A DNA stretch of 20,708 nt from Hypsibius dujardini. Lineage: Eukaryota > Tardigrada > Eutardigrada > Parachela > Hypsibiidae. The stretch covers positions 1 through 20,708 of the forward strand of contig LRSR01003605.1 of assembly GCA_001579985.1 (NCBI GenBank), read 5' to 3'. Below, piece after piece: positions 1-8,405 of this stretch (position 1 is the first letter of the stretch; every line of letters starts with the position of its first letter). A program made the translations under genes and the position numbers. A model generated the notes under the pieces. It was given only the letters and a program-made list of their open reading frames with translations. It had not been told where the DNA came from and did not search any database.

Positions 1-81
1 CCTTTCCACTGTGCTATTCAAAATACAATATATATATAAATTACTATTATCTAAAAGCTTATTAAAGCCTAATTTTTGCAG

Positions 82-506
82 TTATGCTTTACGTGAGGAA
101 AGAAACGGATGACGTCTACACGGCCCTCCACCTGATGCCGCCCACCACCAAAGGCCTGGTCCAAGCAGTACGAACATTGCTCGAAGCCTTATTGCACATT
201 TTAAACACGCCCGAATTTAAAACACGTACAATTTTTCCCTCTTCAGATTTACATGAAATACGGAGTGGACCCCAACAAAGTCTCCAAGATATTCAAAAAG
301 AATTTGAAAGGGTGCGTATTTGTGTCCGTTGTCCATACTGCAGCTCATTTTGTAATACCCATATAACTACATTTTTATTTAATGTACTAAACATTAATTA
401 TTATAATTTTGATCAACTTTAATTAACAGGCAGACAGACAGACAAACAGACAGAGAGACAGACAGAGAGACAGGCAGACAAGCAGACAGGCAGACAGGCA
501 GACAGG

Positions 507-538
<32 letters not shown>

Positions 539-967
539 TAGACAAACATGCATGTGGGCAGAACAGACAGACAAACAAACAGGCAGACAGACAGACAGAC
601 AGGCAGACAGGCAGACAAGCAGACAGACAGGCAAGCATACAGACAGGCAGACAGGCAGACAGGCAGACAGGCAGACAGGCAGACAGACAGACAGACAGAC
701 AGACAGGCAAGCATACAGACAGGCAGGATATTTATTTTTCATTATTTATACTATTTAATTAATTATCACAGCGCGACTGTGGAAGTGGACGACGACATGC
801 TGGGCTTCTACTCCAACGAAGACATCTTCATCATCGACATCCACCACTCCCCCGAGGACGACTCGATGCACGTCCTCCTCACTGAACTCAACGTCGACCA
901 CCATCGACCCGGCAGCAGTGGTGGCGACTCCTCTTCCACAATGATGCACAATGGTGGAGATGTTTAG
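82..967 (+). CDS. grh: Grainyhead-like transcription factor, C-terminal exons (partial gene)
   Basis: Three exons can be joined: 82-167, 247-311 and 772-967, each with AG before it, GT after the first two, and matching phases; TAG ends the last. The product is the C-terminal dimerisation domain of grainyhead/CP2 factors, which bind DNA as dimers and control epithelial genes in the nucleus. Diagnostic stretches are YVRKETDDVYTALHL followed by PPTTKGL in the first exon, KYGVDPNKVSKIFKKN in the second, and DDDMLGFYSNEDIFI plus VLLTELN in the third. The PPTTKGL and NEDIF wording is closer to invertebrate grainyhead than to vertebrate GRHL or TFCP2. A low-complexity tail of about 20 residues rich in Gly, Ser and His follows the domain. 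The CP2 DNA-binding domain and the start codon lie upstream of the window; bases 1-81 are intron. An AATAAA at 992-997 fits as its poly(A) signal. The family is sure; orthology to grh rather than another CP2 member is likely. Confidence 0.9.
429..725 (+). repeat. CAGA/GACA tetranucleotide tract in the last grh intron
   Basis: About 300 bp of nearly uninterrupted CAGA units with frequent CAGG variants and a single break near 546-565. It fills most of the 460 bp intron 312-771. Long open frames appear on both strands because the unit has few stops; they are artefacts (CLSV and DRQT repeats). Confidence 0.95.
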
Positions 968-991
968 CAGACACCATTCAGACACATCCCG

Positions 992-997
992 AATAAA
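992..997 (+). promoter_or_regulatory. Poly(A) signal, probable grh
   Basis: AATAAA lies 25 bases after the grh stop codon on the same strand. The resulting 3' UTR would be very short. Confidence 0.5.
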
Positions 998-1411
998 ACA
1001 CAACACGCCCGTAAACCAATTCCAATTCCTTCCCACGGAAAAACTACGCGGACAAGAAATCAGGAATCTCGATTTTTTTCTCTTCCATTCCGTAATTAAT
1101 AACTCTTACTCGTTTACTCTGAAAACCAATTTTATACCCCCCCCCCCCCCCCCCGAGATTACGACGAAATATGCTGTGTATGTATAAGGCAGACACCGGA
1201 AACGGTCGTCGTCGAGTGTTTTCTGTCTGTGTCTCCCCCTCTTCCCTTTGCTAGCCTCTTTTACTCGGTTTTGAAAGCAATTTCAGAGACGCATTAATTT
1301 TTTCTCTCTGTCTTTTTTAGAACGTCGCGTTTCCGTAGTTTGTGTTCCTGCATTCTCTCCTTCGATTTTTCGAAGCCTTTCGTGCAGTGTCCCGTGTGTG
1401 TGTGCTTGTGC

Positions 1412-1470
1412 GGTGCGACGAGTGTCTTTCCAGACAACGAAAACAAATTCCGACCAATTCATTCATCTAC
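1412..1470 (+). repeat. 59 bp direct repeat, copy 1
   Basis: Begins GGTGCGACGAG and ends TTCATCTAC. It matches 1699-1757 at all but a few positions. The two copies bracket the microsatellite 1477-1698. Confidence 0.9.
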
Positions 1471-1476
1471 GGGAGT

Positions 1477-1698
1477 CTGTCTGTCTATCTGTTTGATTGT
1501 TTGTGTGTTAGTGTATGTGTGTCTGTGTGTCTGACTATCTGTGTGTCTGTCTGTGTCTGTGTGTCTGTGTGTCTGTGTGTCTCTGTGTCTCTGTGTGTGT
1601 CTGTGTGTCTGTTTGTCTGTTTGTCTGTTTGTCTGTTTGTCTGTCTGTCTCTCTGTCTGTCTGTCTGTCTGTCTCTCTGTCTGTCTGTTTGTCTGTCT
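1477..1698 (+). repeat. GTCT/GTGT microsatellite
   Basis: Tetranucleotide GTCT units mixed with GTGTCT and GTTTGTCT variants. It has the same family composition as the GACA tracts elsewhere, on the opposite strand. Confidence 0.93.
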
Positions 1699-1757
1699 GG
1701 TGCGGCGAGTTTCTTTCCAGACAACGAAAACAAATTCCGACCAATTCCTTCATCTAC
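1699..1757 (+). repeat. 59 bp direct repeat, copy 2
   Basis: Begins GGTGCGGCGAG and ends TTCATCTAC. It pairs with 1412-1470. The shared core includes TTTCCAGACAACGAAAACAA. Confidence 0.9.
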
Positions 1758-1869
1758 AAGTTTTTTTTGCAGCTCTAAGCTTTGATCTGTCTAACGAGTT
1801 CGTAAAAAAAAGCACAACAACAATATCACAGTTCACAGGCATGCTTCACGATTAGGTGTCTGTCAGCAG

Positions 1870-2049
1870 TCAATGTGCCTCAGGGACGACCGGGATGGGA
1901 TGGTTGAGAGGGATATTTCTGGCAGACATTCGGCAGAGAGGTTCCATTCGGGAATACCAGGCATCCATTTGAAAGTCGGGGAAGAAGAACTTGCACTCTC
2001 TGGCGGTGGAGGCGATAGAATCTGCACGACAATAACATCACTCAGACAC

Positions 2050-2118
<69 letters not shown>

Positions 2119-3179
2119 TAGGCAGACAGATAGGCAGGCAGACAGACAGATAGGCAGACAGACAGACAGACAGACAGACAGATAGGCAGACAGACAGATA
2201 GGCAGACAGATAGACAGACAGACAAGCAGACAGGCAGACAGGCAGACAGGCAGACAGACAGACCTGATCCGTGGACGGCGTTTCGAGTGTCGGTTAAGCC
2301 AAACTTGGCGCGGAGAGAATCAGGGTGTGTCAATCGGGACCTTATTACCGAAATCCGAACAAAAGACAATCAGCTTGCTTTTAGGGACTCTAGTATGAGG
2401 ACGGAAGACATCACTATCGCATACCTGAAAACTTTCGTGGGTCCCATGAGAGTTCTCCAGTGACGGATTGCATCATGACCGGCGATGAGATTCACGACAA
2501 GAGGACCACTGAAAAGAACAATATTCCTAACCATAGGTGATAAAGGTTTGGCCCAATTGATCAATCAGTTATGAGATCACCAACAAGCGAAGGGACCATC
2601 AAATCAATCGACCTATCGCCAGGTGAAGCTACTCCATCATTAATCAACAAATCAATCGATCAATCAACAAGTGAAGCTGCTCCATCTTTATTCAACAAAT
2701 CAATCGATCAATCAACAGATGAAGCTACTACATCATTAATCAACAAATCAATCGATCAATCAACAGGTGAAGCTACTACATCATTAATCAACAATTCGAG
2801 AATAACGGGAAGTAACCTCGACATCAGTTCCACGGCTCGCTGGTAGAAAAATCGACCTGAAACGAAGAGCAAAATTTTACCACAACTCTGATAAAAAAAA
2901 TATTCAAAAACTTTTGTTAATAATTTCTTGCGTAAATCGAGATCGGAAACCGCAGACCGGCGAATTTGAAGCAACTTCCGGTGTGACGTCATCCTTCACA
3001 TCAAATTGTTTACTTTCTTCTTTACCGAAATGGTCTCGATAGAATTCAGATGCCTCGTCTTTCGTTAATTGTATCCGTTTGCTTCTGACCGTGATGAATC
3101 CTTCCTGGATGAGCACGTCAGCGATGTCCTAGACGAGAACAAACAAACAAAAATCAATCAATCAATCAATCAATCAGTA

Positions 3180-3237
<58 letters not shown>

Positions 3238-3500
3238 GACTCCAAGCTCATCAAGAAGCTGTCCAATCAATCAATCAATGTAACATGTCTCCATGTGGAA
3301 CCGGCAATAACATCAGGCCGAAATCAATGAATCAACCAGTCAGTCCAAGAATCAACCTTCACAATGAAGGGCTGTGCTACTGCATGAGGCTTCACGATAG
3401 CAATCGTCAGCTCCAATGGCGGAATAGGGTTGGTAGTAGTTGCCGTAAAATGACGGATGAATTTGGGCAATCGGAACAATAAAATCGTCCGGCTGAACAT
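1870..3500 (-). CDS. NME6: Nucleoside diphosphate kinase 6 (NME6-like), complete
   Basis: Six exons on the minus strand, in coding order 3500-3357, 3128-3026, 2856-2817, 2508-2425, 2340-2264 and 2021-1870, all with GT-AG borders and matching phases. They give 199 residues, close to the usual NME6 length. The family transfers the gamma phosphate between nucleoside triphosphates and diphosphates through a phosphohistidine. Visible are the LTIAIVKPHAVAQP strand with the nucleotide-site Lys (KPDA in most relatives, KPHA here), GRFFYQRAVELMSSGP, HWRTLMGPTKVFR, PDSLRAKFG and TDTRNAVHGSDS with the catalytic His, then FFFPDF. GRFFYQR, TDTRN and the tail after FFFPDF separate NME6 from NME5 and the group I kinases. 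The first 28 residues are basic, hydroxylated and almost free of acids (MFSRTILLFRLPKFIRHF), as in a mitochondrial presequence; human NME6 is mitochondrial. The third exon is only 40 nt. A pyrimidine tract and TTTTAG end one base before the ATG, so a 5' UTR intron or trans-splice site is possible. Confidence 0.93.
2046..2260 (+). repeat. CAGA/GACA tract in NME6 intron 5
   Basis: CAGACAGA units with AGGC and ATAGG variants fill nearly all of intron 2022-2263. On the NME6 coding strand the unit reads TCTG. Confidence 0.95.
2590..2800 (+). repeat. 48 bp tandem repeat in NME6 intron 3
   Basis: Four diverged copies of a 48 bp unit containing AATCAATCGATCAATCAACA followed by a GTGAAGCTACTCC-like half. 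The forward frame stays open (NKSIDQST repeats), but the tract lies inside intron 2509-2816 of the minus-strand gene, so coding is unlikely. Confidence 0.85.
3152..3237 (+). repeat. ATCA tetranucleotide tract in NME6 intron 1
   Basis: About 20 units of AATC/ATCA with one GTAA interruption near 3178. It lies in intron 3129-3356. Confidence 0.95.
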
Positions 3501-4123
3501 TCTAAAATTGAGGGAGAGAGAGAAATTGGAAATAAATTACGTAATTTAGAAAAGCAAAACACAAGTCCGCAGGTGCAGTCTTGTGGTTGGCTTGATTGAA
3601 ATGCGCTCTGATCAATTGATGGATTTGCCCAATGAGAGACGGGCACTGGAATGGGCCACTTGAATTTCCGTACCCTGGAATGGGCCACCGGGCGGCAGGG
3701 GGCGCTCTGTCGCAAATGAATGGAAAACAAATAAGTCCCTGCATAGTCAGCGTCCTCTACAGTGAGCTTTTTTCAACTGTCCAATCATTTCGTTTTTTAA
3801 ACATATTCCCAGAACTTTTTTTCATACCTGATACACGTTTCACCGGATTATTGATTATTCTTTGTCGCTTAAAATCTTGTGATAGCCAAAACTTGTGTGG
3901 AAGTTGTGATTCCAGGGTGGCCCATTCCAGGTCAAGTGGCCCATTCCAGGACCCTTACCTCAAACCTGAAAACTCTGAATGCTCGTTGGTAAGGCTTGAT
4001 TGATCACTTCAAGTAATAAAATGACTTGTTATCGTTGCCCTTCAGTTGATCGATCTATTGATTGATTACTGTTTTATCCATTTTGCAGTGTGCATTTCGG
4101 ATTATTTTTATCTATTTATCTCC
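3501..4123. promoter_or_regulatory. Divergent upstream region between NME6 and LYPLA
   Basis: The two start codons face away from each other across 623 bp, so a shared promoter is likely. No TATA box was convincing. The region carries four copies of CTGGAATGGGCCAC: two forward (3646, 3675) and two inverted (ending 3930, 3949). A pyrimidine-rich acceptor (TTTTGCAG, ending 4088) lies 35 bases before the LYPLA ATG, and another (TTTTAG) abuts the NME6 ATG, so each gene may have an untranslated first exon here. Confidence 0.55.
3646..3949. repeat. Inverted repeat with double TGGAATGGGCCAC arms
   Basis: The left arm 3646-3688 and right arm 3917-3949 are reverse complements. Each contains CTGGAATGGGCCACTTGA and a second CTGGAATGGGCCAC; the left arm has ten extra bases between them. 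About 228 bp separate the arms. It could be a small MITE or paired regulatory sites. I see no clear target-site duplication. Confidence 0.7.
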
Positions 4124-6217
4124 ATGTCTCTGGCAATTGGCCTGACTGCTGTGTCACCTGCAACTCGTTTCATTGCGGCCGGAGTTGTCACGTCTTGCGT
4201 GGTGACATTTTTTGCAAGTCGCTCAGACTGGTGGAGCAGCAACCAGACAGTGAGGAAGATGGCATCAGCTGCAGCTGCACGAAAACCCACCACGTATACA
4301 GTCAAACCGTCCGGGACGCAATCCGGAACAGTAAGTGCTCGATAAATCCGCCGTGCAGAGGAAACAGTTTATACATTTTTATTTTAGGTCATTTTTCTGC
4401 ATGGACTCGGAGACACTGGGTAAAACAGGCATAAGCACATTGCACGATGCGCAGTGTGATCGATGCGTTGATTGATCGATCACACATTGCACAATGCGCA
4501 GTGTGATCGATGCGTTGATTGATCGATCGGTGGATCGTTGCATATGTGCAGCCACTGTCGATTGATTGATGGATCGATTGGTCTTGATTGACTTGGATTT
4601 CATTTTCTTTTCTCATTCATTTAACTGAAAGGAAATTGAATTGTGGTCGTGGAAATTTTGTCTAAACTTTTTTTTTTCAGGCAAGGGTGGTCGCAGATGT
4701 TCCAGGAGATTCGTGAGCCCCATTTGAAGTACCTTTTTCCGACCGCGTACGTCACGGCCGTTTGCTCAGTCGATCAATCAAGCTACCAATGGCGAATCTC
4801 AATCAATCGATCAAGCAACCAAGGACGGATCTGAATCAATCAATCAAGCAACCAAGGACGGATCTCAACCAATCAATCAAGCAACCAATGGCGAATCTCA
4901 ATCAATCAATCAAGCAACCAACGACGGATCTCAATCAATCAATCAAGCAACCAATGGCGAATCTCAATCAATCAATCAAGCAACCAATGGCGAATCGCAA
5001 TCAATCAATCAAGCAACCAACGACGGATCTCAGTCAATCAATCAAGCAACCAATGGCGAATCTCAATCAATCAATCAAGCAACCAATGGCGAATCTGAAT
5101 CAATCAATCAAGCGACCAATGACGATCTGAATCTGTTTCATTTCCAGGGCTTCGATCCCCGTTACGCTGAATGGAGGAATGCGGATGCCGTCGTGGTGAG
5201 TGAGGCGCCGACGTGTTGAATTTTATTTGATTTATTATGACTGATCCAGACATAAGTATAAAGAATAATTTAATTTAATAAATAAATCTTAATTAATATG
5301 CATCGATATGATAAAAACGAACTTTGCCTCACAATGTGTCCACTTGTTGAGCCGACTTGTGCTTCTTGCTCTGCAAGTTCGACCTGTATGGTTTGCAGAT
5401 TGGTGGCTGGGAAGATCAGGAAGGCATCAAAAGAGCCGCTAAGGAAATCGGTGAGTACAAGCAGTAGAACGCGATGAGCTTTTACTACAGATCGTCCTCG
5501 CGTGTCGACTTTATTGCACGGGATCGGTTTTGATGGTGACTCGGCGATCTGTTTCTCCATCCAACAGTGTCGGAGTTAATTGCCCAGGAGGAAAGTGCAG
5601 GCATCAAGAGCGACCGGATCGTCGTCGGCGGATTCAGTCAAGGAGGAGCGCTGGCCCTCTACTCTGCGCTTACGCTCGACAAACCACTTGCCGGAGCTAT
5701 GAGTCTCAGTTCGTGGCTCCCAATTGCGAGTGATTTCCCCAAGGTCTGCCTGTCTGTCTGTCTGCCTGTCTGTCTGCTGTCCTGCCTGCCTGCTCTGCCT
5801 GCCTGCCTGCCTGTGTGTCTGTCTGCCTGTCTACCTGTCTGTGTGTCTGTCTGTGTGTCTGTCTGTGTGCCTGTCTGTCCGTGTGTCTGTCTGTTGACTT
5901 GTTTTATCCCTTGCCGCTCTAGGCGTTATCCGTCAACAAAAATATCCCAATTCTCGTGTGCCACGGCGACAGCGACACAGTTGTGACGCCGCAGGTCGGC
6001 TTGCGCTCCAGAACAAGGATGGCCGAATTCGCTCCGAATATCACGTCCAAGATCTATCGCGGTGTGGGCCACAGCTCCAGCCAAGAGGTCAGCCTTGATT
6101 GGGAGCTTTCGTGCTTCCGTGAGCTCTTCTCCTGTGAGGCTATGACACACTGCCTGTCTTTATTAGGAAATGATGGACGTACGAGACTTCATCCGGAAGT
6201 GCCTACCCAATTTGTGA
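4124..6217 (+). CDS. LYPLA1: Acyl-protein thioesterase (LYPLA1/2 family), complete
   Basis: Eight exons: 4124-4330, 4388-4419, 4681-4746, 5148-5196, 5378-5450, 5568-5743, 5923-6087, 6167-6217. They give 272 residues against about 230 in the family. These alpha/beta hydrolases remove palmitate from cysteines of cytoplasmic-face membrane proteins and hydrolyse lysophospholipids. Landmarks in order are VIFLHGLGDTGQGW (oxyanion side), IPVTLNGGMRMPSWFDLYGL, IVVGGFSQGGALALYSAL with the nucleophile Ser, SLSSWLP, ILVCHGDSDTVV with the catalytic Asp, and GVGHSSSQEEMMDVRDFI with the catalytic His. All three triad residues are present. The extra length is N-terminal: about 45 residues with a hydrophobic stretch (FIAAGVVTSCVVTFFA). 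An in-frame ATG at 4259 would give a product of ordinary length, so both starts are possible. The join 5196/5378 restores the conserved W-F but is not a canonical GT-AG pair. LYPLA1 and LYPLA2 cannot be told apart for an invertebrate. Confidence 0.92.
4437..4528 (+). repeat. Tandem duplication of about 46 bp in LYPLA intron 2
   Basis: Two copies of a unit containing ATTGCACRATGCGCAGTG and GATCGATGCGTTGATTGATC, nearly identical, within intron 4420-4680. Confidence 0.85.
4765..5130 (+). repeat. 33 bp minisatellite in LYPLA intron 3
   Basis: About eleven copies of a 33 bp unit made of AATCAATCAATCAAGCAACC plus either ATGGCGAATCTC or an A(C/G)GACGGATCTC variant. Because 33 is a multiple of three, one frame stays open (NQSIKQPMANL repeats). 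It is bounded by the GT at 4747 and the AG at 5147, and a frame read through from exon 3 hits a stop near 4832, so it is intronic. Confidence 0.92.
5744..5898 (+). repeat. GTCT/GCCT microsatellite in LYPLA intron 6
   Basis: CTGT/CTGC tetranucleotides begin directly at the 5' splice site (AAG then GTCTGCC) and run to about 20 bases before the acceptor at 5922. Confidence 0.92.
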
Positions 6218-6403
6218 CCAATCATCCTCACACAGGAAGATCTTGCGTGACTTCATCTGGTGACTTATCTTTTAATTAGTATTCGGCTCGATGTCGGATT
6301 GTGATTATGCCTCCACCTTGTCTGGAAGGTTTCATTGTCTTCATTCGAGGGGTCATTTTTTTCGGGCAGCAGGTTTGACTGTTTCGCTTCATTATAAACT
6401 GTC
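6218..6403. other. LYPLA 3' flank
   Basis: Follows the TGA at 6215-6217. No AATAAA and no gene were seen. Confidence 0.5.
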
Positions 6404-6560
6404 CTGCCTTTTGTCGTCCACCACATGGCGTCCAGCCTACCAACCGACGGACCTTGTGCAGTCGAAAGTGCCTGTTCCGATCGCAGCGTGCTGGATTCGC
6501 TCTGTGATCCGATTTACGACCCGAATCCCGGTGTTTGGCGCTGTCAAACGGAGCGCCAAC
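6404..6560 (+). pseudogene. Decayed, truncated copy of the GCHFR-like gene
   Basis: This stretch resembles the intact gene at 10960 in both DNA and protein. The expected start is CTG at 6404 instead of ATG. LPFVV matches MPYVL, and GPCAVESACSDRSVLDSL matches GPCTVETTCSDASVLDSL. Near 6530 the match moves to another frame (FGAVKRSAN against IGAVKWSAT), so there is a frameshift. Similarity stops at about 6560, losing the conserved C-terminal half (VLEQQGF and VWTLHRP). It looks like a dead duplicate. An open frame from an internal ATG at 6425 runs on into repeats and is unlikely to be functional. Confidence 0.75.
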
Positions 6561-6597
6561 GATGGTCATTTCTGATTGCGGACGACCAGGCCGGAAG

Positions 6598-6795
6598 ACG
6601 GACGGTCAGTCCGTAAAGTTCAAGGGAAGGGTGACGGTCAGTCAGAAAGATTGACGGTCTGTCCGAAAGGTTGACGCTCAGGCGGGAAGGTTGACGGTCA
6701 GTCGGAAAGGTTGACGGTCAGCCGGGAAGGTTGACAGTCTGCCGGGAAGGTCTGCCGGGCAGGTTGACGGTCAGTCGGAAAGGTTGATGTTCTGC
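6598..6795 (+). repeat. 20 bp minisatellite
   Basis: Eight to ten diverged copies of a unit close to GACGGTCAGTCGGAAAGGTT, some shortened near 6750. Confidence 0.88.
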
Positions 6796-7119
6796 CCGAG
6801 GGTTGGGCGAACTACTCGACAGGCTGACGATTTTGCCCGTGGACATTCTGTCCTCATAGACAATGTGACCAGGTGGATAGACTGTTCCAGGCATTCTGTC
6901 CAGGTGGAGAAACTGTCCCCAGACATTCTGTCTCTACAGACATTGTGGCCTGGTGAAGAATCTGTCTCCAGACAGTCGGGTTGTGGAAATACTGGAATCA
7001 GACCAATTCGCTTTGATCCAGTCTTGGTGTGTTTCGCTGAAACATTGAGATGAACGTTTGAGCTGTCCCGATTGGTTTCCGTTCTTCTTTTAACTCTTTG
7101 TATGACGGAATCATGAGTA
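6796..7119. other. Degenerate repeat spacer
   Basis: Between 6835 and 6980 AGACATTCTGTC-like motifs recur irregularly, perhaps remnants of an older array. The rest shows nothing recognisable. Confidence 0.45.
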
Positions 7120-7481
7120 CGAGGTAAAGGCCGTTAACCAGGCCGCTTTTAGAAATCGTAACTTAAACAGGCCGGTTTTTTCAACGTTGATTTCCCGGCG
7201 CTGCAGTGCTGCCATGCCATAACAGATGGCTTGAAAACATTCAGAAAACATTCTCTGACCCATTTTAGTTCATTCCTAAGCCTCACGGTTCGAATTTGAG
7301 TCCAAAAAAAGGAAGAGAAGAATTTCAATGGAGAAGTGTGTAAGTAGTCCGGTAGAGGCGCCACTTCGGTTCCATCTCCCTGGGTTGAGTTCGCAAAAAC
7401 GACTTATGCGCCACCTGCTGGCCTGCCGGCCTGGTTAAGTTACGATTTCTAAAAGCGGCCTGGTTAACGGCCTTTACCTCG
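7120..7481. mobile_element. TA-flanked MITE with long terminal inverted repeats
   Basis: The 362 bp element begins CGAGGTAAAGGCCGTTAACC. Its right end is the reverse complement for about 56 bp with one or two mismatches, as far as the GGCCGG block. TA precedes (7118-7119) and follows (7482-7483), the Tc1/mariner-type target duplication. It has no transposase; the minus-strand open frame inside it resembles nothing I know. Confidence 0.88.
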
Positions 7482-7660
7482 TACTATTCGCTCGAGTAGG
7501 TTTGGACAGTTACTGCTCGATCATTCTTTTGCGATTACCCCTTCGAGGTGGAGCTCATTTTTATTTGCAGCAATATTTTTCATGTTTAATTTTACCATGG
7601 GCGCAATTAAGTCCGTTAAAGGACATAATGTCTGGGAAGACACAACTGTACGCCGGATGG

Positions 7661-7809
7661 GACCCAATGTCTGACAGACACATTGCCAGAAGGACCCAAT
7701 GTCTGACAGACACATTGCCAGAAGGACCCAATGTCGGACAGACACATTGCCAGAAGGACCCAATGTCTGACAGACACATTGCCAGAAGGACACAATGTCT
7801 GACGGACAG
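7661..7809 (+). repeat. 32 bp tandem repeat, 4.7 copies
   Basis: Units start at 7661, 7693, 7725, 7757 and 7789 (partial). Each reads GACCCAATGTCTGACAGACA followed by CATTGCCAGAAG with at most one or two changes. Each unit carries the inverted pair AATGTCTG/CAGACATT-like. Near identity means recent expansion. Confidence 0.93.
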
Positions 7810-8234
7810 GACACAACGTCAAAACCAGAGCTGTGCCGCTAATATAGCGGAGGACTTTAGCGGCCGCTAAACCCGCTAAACCCGCTACGCTTAGCGGGAT
7901 TAGCGTTAGCGGTCAAGTTCGTCAGCGTAGCGGTGATTCCAATTAGCGGACGTAGCGGCAATGGCGATTTATCGGTCTGGTTCCCTAATAACGAATACCA
8001 TTTAAAAATAATTACTTGTAGAATTTAGGCACAACCTTACGTTCCGATCCTGAAGCTCCTATTGTTTATCCAATCCAAAGATTGTTCCAAAATTGTACCA
8101 AAATTGTACCCAAAACCTTAAAACCAGTTCGAAACCGGTTTTAACAGGTTTTGACACCGGAATCAGACATTTTTTGTCATATTCTAATAAAAAACGCTAT
8201 TTCCTTCGGAAAGGAATCCTTTTGGGACGAAAAA

Positions 8235-8405
8235 AATTCAGACTGGGGTAGGGATTGATCCGTGCACCTCCTGCAAGGTCTAGCTTACTTGTTCAAATAG
8301 CACAGTTTTAACAGGACACACCTGTCAAAGTATACCTGTTTTAAAGCAAAAGCGTGATTATGCAATAAGACTGTGTCAAACCAACCAAACCACTAAGCCA
8401 CGACC
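8235..8405 (-). repeat. Possible tRNA-derived (SINE-like) segment inside the hAT element
   Basis: On the minus strand TGGCTTAGTGG (8400-8390) matches a pol III A box. CGGATCAATCC (8262-8252) resembles a B box and is followed by a T run near 8235-8230. The spacing of about 130 bp is too long for a tRNA, so this would be an interrupted or decayed SINE head. Confidence 0.3.

Larger units (their letters stand above)
998..1869. other. Spacer between convergent grh and NME6
   Basis: No supportable gene. It holds a run of 18 C at 1137-1154, a 59 bp direct duplication (1412-1470 and 1699-1757) and a GTCT/GTGTCT microsatellite between those copies. The open frames over the microsatellite are repeat translations. 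Confidence 0.7.

Noticed and set aside
429-725. CRISPR-like array (also 7661-7809)
   Set aside because: The units are contiguous tandem repeats without unique spacers, in a eukaryotic intron and spacer.
394-758. Overlapping open frames on both strands (CLSVCLSV and DRQTDRQT repeats)
   Set aside because: They are translations of the CAGA microsatellite in a grh intron; all frames are equally open.
1340-1855. Several open frames rich in Cys/Val/Ser or Thr/Asp/Arg
   Set aside because: Microsatellite translation in the spacer; no conserved domain.
2571-2846. 91-residue NKSIDQST repeat frame
   Set aside because: Tandem repeat inside a minus-strand NME6 intron, overlapping a verified NME6 exon.
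1870-3500. NME5 as the identity of the kinase
   Set aside because: The GRFFYQR motif, TDTRN..HGSDS and the short C-terminal tail fit NME6; the DPY30-like tail of NME5 is absent.
4762-5130. 122-residue NQSIKQPMANL repeat frame
   Set aside because: It lies between a good donor and acceptor of LYPLA intron 3, and the unit length being a multiple of three explains the openness.
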